Assembly (NCBI GenBank): GCA_015660155.1
Contig: DQLO01000023.1
Location: 1 to 11,790, forward strand
DNA: 11,790 nucleotides
Origin: Verrucomicrobiota bacterium
GTDB taxonomy: Bacteria > Verrucomicrobiota > Verrucomicrobiia > Limisphaerales > UBA1100
Direction of reading: 5' to 3'
The stretch's first letter is position 1; every line of letters begins with the position of its first letter. The notes under the pieces were generated by a model. It saw nothing but the letters and a program-made list of their open reading frames with translations. It was not told where the DNA came from and did no database searches. The position numbers were made by a program, and so were the translations under genes. Of the stretch, positions 6,063-11,790 are shown piece after piece.

Positions 6063-7091
6063 CTTATAATTCAAAGCCATTCCCGGCTTGATGTCAGTCT
6101 CCGAAAGAACCGGCTCCTCGCCCTCCTTAAACATTTTCTCACCCAACAACCCAATCATCGCAGCGTTGTCGGTGCAAAGCTCAGGCGAAGCGAGGCGCAG
6201 GGTGAAATCGTTTTCATCGCAAATGGACTGCAACTGTTTTCGGAGTTCGGTGTTGCAAGCCACGCCGCCCGAGAGGGTGAGGCATTTTACGCGTTCGCGC
6301 CTGGCGGCGCGGAGGGTTTTTTTGACGAGCACTTCCACGATGGCGGCTTGGGCGCTGGCGCAGAGATCGGGCAGGCGCGCGTTGTCGGCGGCCAGTTCAG
6401 GGTTTTTCTCGAGAAAATAACGGACGGACGTTTTTAAACCGCTGAAGCTAAAATCGTCATTCGGTTGATTGAGCATTGGCCGTGCAAATTGAAACGCGGC
6501 GGGATCGCCTTCGCGAGCCAATCGATCCACTTCCGGCCCGCCAGGATAGCTCAAGCCGAGGAGCTTGGCGACTTTGTCGAAGCACTCGCCCGCAGCGTCG
6601 TCTTGAGTGCTGCCGAGAATTTTGTGTTCCAACGGCGCGTCTACCTTTACCAGCAAAGTATGGCCGCCGCTGACGATGAGTGACAGATTCGGCTGAAAAC
6701 TTTCCCAGTCCGCAACCGGCGGCTTGCCCAAAAACCACGGCGAATACAAATGCGCTTGCACGTGGTTCACGCCCATCAACGGCCGCTCCAACGCGTAAGC
6801 CATCGATTGCGCGGCTTTCCAACCGACCATCAACGCCGGAGGCAAGCCGGGACCGCGCGTGGCTGCGAGGGCGTCCAAGTCGGTGGATTCAATGTTGGCC
6901 TGTTGCAAAGCCTCGCGCACGACGGGCGAAAGATTTCGGAGATGTTCGCGCGTGGCGAGCTCGGGCACGACGCCGCCGTATTCGGCGTGGATTTTGATTT
7001 GGGAGGAAACCACCGTACTGACCGCGCGCCCGTCGACGATCACCGCCGCGCTGGTTTCGTCGCACGAAGTCTCAATGGCCAGCAGCCGCAT
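6048..7091 (-). CDS. tsaD: tRNA N6-adenosine threonylcarbamoyltransferase (t6A synthesis)
   Basis: The 347-residue protein is TsaD (Kae1/YgjD family). It transfers threonylcarbamoyl from threonylcarbamoyl-AMP to A37 of ANN-decoding tRNAs, working with TsaB and TsaE in the cytoplasm. Motifs: LAIETSCDETSAAVI at the N-terminus; the metal-binding pair H110 and H114 in NHVQAHLYS; SGGHTLLV (141-148); the GECFDKVAKLLGLSYPGGP loop (168-186); FSFSGLKT (214-221); LSGGVACNTELR (273-284); and metal ligand D308 in CTDNAAMIG. Length is typical. The ATG at 7091 opens exactly at the family N-terminus and is 5 nt from the ctpA stop, so tsaD is the last gene of the minus-strand operon. No terminator is seen; the stop falls inside the end of the convergent aminotransferase gene. 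Confidence 0.97.
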   Translation of the reverse strand: MRLLAIETSCDETSAAVIVDGRAVSTVVSSQIKIHAEYGGVVPELATREHLRNLSPVVREALQQANIESTDLDALAATRGPGLPPALMVGWKAAQSMAYALERPLMGVNHVQAHLYSPWFLGKPPVADWESFQPNLSLIVSGGHTLLVKVDAPLEHKILGSTQDDAAGECFDKVAKLLGLSYPGGPEVDRLAREGDPAAFQFARPMLNQPNDDFSFSGLKTSVRYFLEKNPELAADNARLPDLCASAQAAIVEVLVKKTLRAARRERVKCLTLSGGVACNTELRKQLQSICDENDFTLRLASPELCTDNAAMIGLLGEKMFKEGEEPVLSETDIKPGMALNYKSNGG

Positions 7092-7096
7092 CGCTG

Positions 7097-8362
7097 TTAG
7101 TTAAGCTTGGCCTTGAGCAGTTCGAGGGCCTTGTTCAATTGAAGATCCTCGGTGGCTTCGGCTTTTTTGCGTTCTACTTCCGGCAAGGTTTCCAAACCGC
7201 CGGGCGAGCGCTGCAGGCCGAGATGGCCCATTTGCTCGGGCGTCATTTCCACCACGTGATCGGGCGTGATGCCTTTGCCGTGAATGGTGCGATGTTTGGG
7301 CGTGTAATATTTTGCGGTAGTCAGCCGCAGAGCGGAGCCATCGCGCAGCGGAAGGATGCTTTGCACTGAGCCTTTGCCAAAAGTTTTCATGCCCACCAAT
7401 TCCGCGCGACCGAGATCCTGAAGGCAACCGGCAACAATCTCGGAGGCGCTGGCGCTGCCGCCATTCACGAGCACCACCATGGGCAGCGTACGTTGCTTGA
7501 ACCGTCCGCTGGCCACAAGCTTATCGAGCTGCCGCTGTTGGCGGCCTTCGGTGGTGACGATCACCTGCCCCTTGGGCATAAACTTTTCCGTGACGTACGC
7601 GGATTGGTCGAGCAGTCCACCGGGATTATCGCGCAAATCGAGCACCAGCGCCTTGAGGCCGGCCTCCTCCATTTTCACCAATGCCGTCTCCAGTTCGCTG
7701 GCGGTTTTTTCCGAGAAACCGGACAGCCGCACGTAGCCAATTTTATTTTCCAGCAAATCATATTTTCCGCCGCCGTTGAGGTCGCGCACGCTTTTGGTTT
7801 TGATGATCTCGCGCTTAAAGGCAACTTCCCATCCCTTGTCCGTTGAGGGCCGGTATAAACCCACTTTCACCTCCGTGCCGGGTTTGCCGCGCATGATGCC
7901 CACAGCGTCATTCAAGCTCATGCCCTCGGTGGATTTACCGCTAATTTTCATGATGCGATCGCCAGACAAAAGCCCTGCGCGACTGCCGGGCGTGTCGGCC
8001 ATGGGCGCCACCACGGTGAGCCATTTATCGCGGATGCTGACCACCACGCCGATGCCGCCAAACTGCTGCATGGTGTCTGACTGCAACGCCTGATATTTTT
8101 TGGCGTCCATGTATTCGCTGTGCGGATCGAGCGTTTGGATCATCCCGCGCAACGCGCCTTGCACGAGATCCTCGTACGAAACTTTGTCTTCATCCACGTA
8201 TTCGCGCCGCACGGTTTCCAGCACGCGCGTGAATTTTTCCATGTTGGCATAAACATCATCCTTGCCGTTCGCCTCGGCGCTGGAGACGAGGTGGCGCGCA
8301 CCCAAATAGAGATTCACGCCCAACGCAACGGCGAGCACGGTGGTAAAAATTCGCTGTCTCAT
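7097..8362 (-). CDS. ctpA: Carboxy-terminal processing serine protease (S41A, PDZ)
   Basis: This 421-residue protease of the CtpA/Prc family acts outside the inner membrane, trimming or degrading envelope proteins from their C-termini. An N-terminal hydrophobic segment (about 5-22, TTVLAVALGVNLYLGA) is a signal peptide or anchor. It is followed by a helical region with LDPHSEYMD (78-86), a PDZ domain (about 95-175, with the ligand-binding FGGIGVVV) and the S41 core with LDLRDNPGGLLD (241-252). The catalytic Ser-Lys pair is S305 in GGSASASEI and K330 in GMKTFGKGS, 25 residues apart as in the family. KGITPDHVVEMTPEQ marks the end of the core, and the tail is charged and helical. The ATG at 8362 is the natural start for the signal segment. 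It lies 44 nt after ispD and 5 nt before tsaD. The exact family symbol (ctpA, ctpB or prc) cannot be settled by eye. Confidence 0.95.
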   Translation of the reverse strand: MRQRIFTTVLAVALGVNLYLGARHLVSSAEANGKDDVYANMEKFTRVLETVRREYVDEDKVSYEDLVQGALRGMIQTLDPHSEYMDAKKYQALQSDTMQQFGGIGVVVSIRDKWLTVVAPMADTPGSRAGLLSGDRIMKISGKSTEGMSLNDAVGIMRGKPGTEVKVGLYRPSTDKGWEVAFKREIIKTKSVRDLNGGGKYDLLENKIGYVRLSGFSEKTASELETALVKMEEAGLKALVLDLRDNPGGLLDQSAYVTEKFMPKGQVIVTTEGRQQRQLDKLVASGRFKQRTLPMVVLVNGGSASASEIVAGCLQDLGRAELVGMKTFGKGSVQSILPLRDGSALRLTTAKYYTPKHRTIHGKGITPDHVVEMTPEQMGHLGLQRSPGGLETLPEVERKKAEATEDLQLNKALELLKAKLN

Positions 8363-8406
8363 GGCCGCGCCAGCCTACGGCGTGCGGCTAAAATGGCAAG
8401 GAGGGT

Positions 8407-9078
8407 TTATTGACGGAGCAGCAATTCGACAAATAACAGATCCGAGGAGGTGGTCACTTTGGGGTTGGGCGCCCCTCCATCCACCAATGCCACAGGCTGG
8501 CCGATGAGCTCACACGCAGCGGTGTCATCAGTAACGGATGCGCCCTGTTCACGCACCGCCGCCATGGCGTTGCGGATGATTTCGAGCGAAAAAATCTGCG
8601 GCGTTTGCACCGCCCACAAATGGGTGCGATCCACATTGCGAGCTATGCGGCCGATGCCATCAGCTTCTTTGAGGGTGTCGATTACTTTGGCCGCTGTGAC
8701 CGCCGCGCCCGTTTCGCGAGCGGCGGTCAGCGTGGCGATGATCGCGTTTTCAGAGGTGCACGGCCGCGCGCCGTCTTGGATGGCAACAAACTGACAATCC
8801 GGATTCACCGCCGCCAAGCCGTTGCCCACGGAATCCTGACGTTCCTCGCCGCCTTCCACAAAGCAATGCGGTTTGGTTGGCGAGAGTTGTTTGGCCAACG
8901 CCTCAAATTCCGCGCGGGCATTTTCGCGAATGACGAGCACCACTTCATCAATTTCCGGATGCCCATCAAACCGCCGCCATGTGTGGCCGACCACGGGCAG
9001 TCCCGCGACTTCGAGAAACAGTTTATCCGCGCCCATGCGAGTGCCGCTTCCGGCGGCGACGATGACGGCTGAAACCAT
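8407..9078 (-). CDS. ispD: 2-C-methyl-D-erythritol 4-phosphate cytidylyltransferase
   Basis: IspD catalyses the CTP-dependent third step of the MEP isoprenoid pathway, making 4-CDP-2-C-methyl-D-erythritol in the cytoplasm. The 223-residue protein has the full signature: the CTP-binding VIVAAGSGTRMGADKLF (5-21, with R14 and K19), EGGEERQDSVGNGL (75-88), IQDGARP (100-106, the family's more usual form being HDAARP), AAKVIDTLK (129-137), DRTHLWAVQTPQIF (150-163), TDDTAACE (183-190) and PKVTTSSDL (206-214, with K207 at the substrate-phosphate lysine position). The start at 9078 places the nucleotide loop right after MVSA, as in homologues; the frame is open to 9147 but that region encodes the end of RecJ. 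It begins 8 nt after the recJ stop. It stands alone, without an ispF fusion. Confidence 0.96.
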   Translation of the reverse strand: MVSAVIVAAGSGTRMGADKLFLEVAGLPVVGHTWRRFDGHPEIDEVVLVIRENARAEFEALAKQLSPTKPHCFVEGGEERQDSVGNGLAAVNPDCQFVAIQDGARPCTSENAIIATLTAARETGAAVTAAKVIDTLKEADGIGRIARNVDRTHLWAVQTPQIFSLEIIRNAMAAVREQGASVTDDTAACELIGQPVALVDGGAPNPKVTTSSDLLFVELLLRQ

Positions 9079-9086
9079 ACGGCAAT

Positions 9087-10826
9087 TTAGCTCACGGCGG
9101 GGCGCCAGTCGAGAATCTTCAACTGCAGCGAGCGCTGTCCGCGCCACGTATTGATGGAGGGCTCCACCGCCAAATCAAACCGGCCTGTGCTTTCCGTTGG
9201 CAAATCGCGCTCAGTCGCGTTCCAGCAAATCGCTTCAGCGGACGTATTGCCGTCGGTGACGCTCAGCTTGGCGTGTTGCTGCTCCTTGCCCATGCGGCGC
9301 ACGGGACCGTCGAGCTCAAGCTGCGGGATTGAAAATTGCACCGAGTGGTTGCCCTGTCCGGTGGGTTGCAATTGATCCAGCGATTGGACTGCGGCGAAGG
9401 TTAATTCCGTGAGCGGCACACTCGCATCGAGTCGCAGCGTGGGCATCATCTCTTTTCCTGAGAGCTGCTCGCGGGCCAACTCGTTGAGGTGCGTGCGAAA
9501 GCCGTCGAGATTTTTCGGCTGCAAACTCACTCCCGCCGCCATCGCGTGGCCACCGGCGCGGTCGAGAATTCCCGCGCTCTCGCACTCGTGCAAAGCGGCG
9601 GCGAGATCAAACCCCTCCAAGCTCCGGCCCGAGCCGCGCAAGTCGCCATCGGGACTACCGCCCACGATGACCGTTGGCCGGCAAAATTCCCGCATCACCC
9701 GCGACGCCACAATGCCCACCACGCCGATGTGCCAACCGGGATCGCCTTCGACAATGGCGAAATCGGTTTCGGGATTGAACCGGTTGCGAACGGTGTCGAT
9801 CACTTGCCGGGTTATTTCTTTTTCCGCGAGTTGCCGATCGCGGTTTTGGCGGTCGAGTTTGCCGGCCATTACAGCCGCGGCAGCAGCATCAGTTTCGCGC
9901 AATAAATCCAACGCCGCAGTTGCGCTGCCCAAACGCCCGGCGGCATTAAGGCGGGGGCCGATTTGAAACCCCACTTCGAAGCCGCCGATTTCGCCGGTGA
10001 TGCCCGCCGCTTTGGCCAGCGCCAAAATGCCGGGGCGTTCGGTGCAGTTGAGCTGGCGCAATCCCGCGTGGGCGAGGATGCGGTTCTCGCGCCGCAACGG
10101 AACCATATCCGCAAGCGTGCCGAGCGCCACGAGATCGAGCGTGGTGCGAATGTCAAATTCAGCAAATTCATTGAGCCCTTTTTCGCGGCCTGCTTTTACA
10201 AGGCCGTGAATCAACTTGAAGGCCAACCCGGCGGAACAGAGTTCGCGAAAATCCGGCTCGCCTTCGGCGGCGAGTTGCGGGTTCACAATCGCCAGCGCGG
10301 GCGGCGGCGGATCGGACACTTGATGGTGATCGAGCACAATCACTTCGATGCCTTTCGTATGCAAATCTGCAATCACGTCCACCGAGGTGGAGCCGCAATC
10401 CACCGCGAGCAACAAATCCGGCTGATGTTTTTCGAGACAATTGGCTACGCCCACCGCTGTGAGTCCGTAGCCCTCGTCCATGCGATGGGGTAGATACGCT
10501 TCCACTTGCCAACCCAACGGGCGCAGGCAATCGAGCAGCAAAGTCGCAGACGTCACGCCATCCACATCATAATCACCGAACACTGCAATGCGTTCCCCGC
10601 GTTCCCTCGCCACAAACAGCCGCTCCACGGCAATAGACAAATTTGAAATGTCCTCCGGGGCCGCCAAATTAGCCAAGCGCGGCGCGAGAAAGTTGACTGC
10701 CTCCGCTTCATCCCCCAACCCGCGATTCATCAAACATTGGGCAAGCAGCTTGGAAACGCCAAGTGCCCGAGCCAAGTCCCCGGCAGCCGCAGTGTCGCTG
10801 TCGGTGATGTGCCAATGATGTTTCAT
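9087..10826 (-). CDS. recJ: Single-stranded-DNA-specific 5'-3' exonuclease RecJ
   Basis: RecJ degrades single-stranded DNA 5' to 3' in RecF-pathway recombination, mismatch and base-excision repair. The 579-residue product is a typical family length. DHH-domain motifs are clear: VFGDYDVDGVTSA (82-94) with the metal-binding aspartates, AVDCGS (141-146), VLDHHQVSDP (164-173) and GTLADMVPL (236-244). The DHHA1 domain follows with GWHIGVVGIVASR (about 364-376), GSGRSLEGFDL (398-408) and GGHAMAAG (425-432); the last 130 residues correspond to the OB fold. The ATG at 10826 is supported by a good Shine-Dalgarno GAGG (10837-10834) at 7 nt and by homologue length. It overlaps the upstream gene's stop in an ATGA arrangement, implying translational coupling. 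An upstream in-frame start at 10865 would lie inside that gene. Confidence 0.97.
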   Translation of the reverse strand: MKHHWHITDSDTAAAGDLARALGVSKLLAQCLMNRGLGDEAEAVNFLAPRLANLAAPEDISNLSIAVERLFVARERGERIAVFGDYDVDGVTSATLLLDCLRPLGWQVEAYLPHRMDEGYGLTAVGVANCLEKHQPDLLLAVDCGSTSVDVIADLHTKGIEVIVLDHHQVSDPPPPALAIVNPQLAAEGEPDFRELCSAGLAFKLIHGLVKAGREKGLNEFAEFDIRTTLDLVALGTLADMVPLRRENRILAHAGLRQLNCTERPGILALAKAAGITGEIGGFEVGFQIGPRLNAAGRLGSATAALDLLRETDAAAAAVMAGKLDRQNRDRQLAEKEITRQVIDTVRNRFNPETDFAIVEGDPGWHIGVVGIVASRVMREFCRPTVIVGGSPDGDLRGSGRSLEGFDLAAALHECESAGILDRAGGHAMAAGVSLQPKNLDGFRTHLNELAREQLSGKEMMPTLRLDASVPLTELTFAAVQSLDQLQPTGQGNHSVQFSIPQLELDGPVRRMGKEQQHAKLSVTDGNTSAEAICWNATERDLPTESTGRFDLAVEPSINTWRGQRSLQLKILDWRPAVS

Positions 10827-11092
10827 TTCTTTGCCTCTTTTTTGGCGCGCCGCTTTTCGCGCCAAGCGCGGGCTTTGCCCTCGATGAAAGTGAGCTTGGA
10901 GCCGATCCGGGGGAACCGTTTTTTAAAATTCATCTTTTGAGCTCGCACCGTGGCGGATCCTCTAGCCAAACACATAATGCCAATGACGATGAACAGAATG
11001 CCCTGCAGGATGGGCAGGAACAGTCCCACAATTCCAAGCAAGACAAATGCCCCGCCGATGATCAGCCATTTGATTCGCGCCAGTTTCCCCAT
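10823..11092 (-). CDS. Small membrane protein with two predicted helices, basic C-terminus
   Basis: The 89-residue protein has a hydrophobic N-terminal half that reads as two closely spaced helices, about 9-25 (WLIIGGAFVLLGIVGLF) and 30-44 (QGILFIVIGIMCLAR), joined by a short FLPIL turn. A strongly basic, helical tail follows (KARAWREKRRAKKEAKK). A hairpin with GIVGLFLP before the turn and ARGS after the second helix resembles small proteins of the PGPGW or DUF454/YbaN type, but the match is by eye and tentative. The positive tail should stay in the cytoplasm, perhaps contacting phospholipid heads or nucleic acid. The start at 11092 is 12 nt after the terC stop, and the stop overlaps the recJ start by 4 nt (ATGA). 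No biochemical role can be given. Confidence 0.82.
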   Translation of the reverse strand: MGKLARIKWLIIGGAFVLLGIVGLFLPILQGILFIVIGIMCLARGSATVRAQKMNFKKRFPRIGSKLTFIEGKARAWREKRRAKKEAKK

Positions 11093-11104
11093 CGCGCGGA
11101 CAAC

Positions 11105-11790
11105 TTACTCCGCATCGCCGGAATCTTCCGAGGCATTTTTTTTGTGCAATAATGAGGCGAGAATGGAGAGCAGTAGAATGGAAACGACCACCACCAGTGG
11201 CCCCCAGTTCGGAATGTTAAAATCTGCAAGCCATGGTTCGGTGAGCATTTTTGCGCCGATGAAGGCCAGCACCAGCGCGAGGCCGTATTTGAGGTAATGG
11301 AAAATTTCAATCATCCCTGCCAACACGAAATACAGTGAGCGCAGGCCGAGGATGGCAAACATATTGGAGGTGAAGACGATGAACGGATCGGTGGTCACAG
11401 CGAAAATTGCCGGGATGGAGTCCACCGCGAAGATGACGTCGGTGTATTCGATGGTCACCAAGACAATGGCCATCGGCGTGAGCATTCGTTTGCCGTCAAT
11501 GCGAATGGTGAAATGCTCTCCCTCGAATTGGTCGTGCACGGGAAAGAGCTTTCGGGCGAGTTTTACCAGTGGATTGTTCTCCGGATCCACGCCGTCATCA
11601 TCATCGTGAAAAAGCATTTTGATGCCGGTGAACAATAGAAAAGCACCAAAGCCAAAAAGGATCCAATGGAACTTCGCCACCGCCGCCGAACCCACGCCGA
11701 TCATCAATCCGCGCATCACCAGCGCCCCGATGATTCCCCAAAAAAGCACACGATGTTGGAACTCGGGCTTAACTTTGAAGTACGTGAAAA
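11105..11790 (-). CDS. TerC/Alx-family membrane protein, N-terminus cut by window edge
   Basis: Only the C-terminal 228 residues or so are inside the window; the frame is open to the edge, so the gene starts beyond 11790. The internal GTG at 11749 is not the start, because the codons upstream read EFQHRVLFWGIIGALVMRG, the conserved family segment. The hallmark IEYTDVIFAVDSIPAIFAVT (with the acidic TD and DS residues in membrane helices), NMFAILGLRSLYF and an acidic loop FHDDDDGVDPENNP are all present, with six or so hydrophobic helices. TerC/Alx/MeeF proteins are inner-membrane transporters that export manganese, partly for metalating secreted proteins; some are tied to tellurite resistance or pH stress. 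It is the most upstream gene visible in the minus-strand operon, 12 nt before the small membrane protein gene. No other ter genes are nearby, so ion homeostasis is more likely than tellurite resistance. Confidence 0.93.
   Translation of the reverse strand, partial: FTYFKVKPEFQHRVLFWGIIGALVMRGLMIGVGSAAVAKFHWILFGFGAFLLFTGIKMLFHDDDDGVDPENNPLVKLARKLFPVHDQFEGEHFTIRIDGKRMLTPMAIVLVTIEYTDVIFAVDSIPAIFAVTTDPFIVFTSNMFAILGLRSLYFVLAGMIEIFHYLKYGLALVLAFIGAKMLTEPWLADFNIPNWGPLVVVVSILLLSILASLLHKKNASEDSGDAE

Noticed and set aside
8605..9072. 155-codon open frame antisense to ispD (and similar frames antisense to recJ at 9409-10493)
   Set aside because: The complementary strand encodes full-length, motif-complete IspD and RecJ, and the antisense products are not recognisable proteins.

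Overview
The window (11.8 kb, roughly 55-60% GC by eye, no mobile elements or CRISPR seen) looks like a chromosomal housekeeping segment of a Gram-negative bacterium. Three predicted lipoproteins, a LytM/M23 peptidase, a periplasmic C-terminal processing protease and the MEP pathway (IspD) fit a diderm. Weak Shine-Dalgarno usage and the overall style suggest a member of the Planctomycetes-Verrucomicrobia-Chlamydiae group, most likely Verrucomicrobiota. That placement is inference, because no rRNA or other decisive marker is present.

Layout. (1) 35-1042, minus: cysK, O-acetylserine sulfhydrylase. (2) 1043-2467: 1.4 kb with no credible protein gene. On the minus strand it is a very dense run of perfect hairpins, many capped by GNRA or UUCG tetraloops, and it ends in a textbook Rho-independent terminator (1133-1173). 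I interpret this as one large (about 1.0-1.1 kb) structured non-coding RNA gene. Its upstream edge holds four copies of TTGTGAA within 160 bp and the terminator of the preceding gene. (3) 2468-2563, minus: a 31-residue Arg/Lys-rich protein with its own terminator (2411-2433). (4) 2617-4224, plus: a two-gene unit of an unrecognised lipoprotein and an M23 metallopeptidase lipoprotein. (5) 4232-4783, minus: a Sel1-repeat lipoprotein. (6) 4869-6062, plus: a class I aspartate-type aminotransferase. (7) 11790-6048, minus: a compact six-gene run TerC (cut by the window edge) - small two-helix membrane protein - recJ - ispD - ctpA/prc - tsaD, with gaps of -4 to 44 nt, so probably one operon.

The operon combines metal-ion export (TerC), DNA repair (RecJ), isoprenoid synthesis (IspD), envelope proteolysis (CtpA) and tRNA t6A modification (TsaD), with no single pathway in common. 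The 2617-4783 block is envelope-directed. The most unusual object is the large RNA candidate between the small basic protein gene and cysK. I could not assign it to a known family by eye; a covariance-model search would decide whether it is a known giant RNA class or new.
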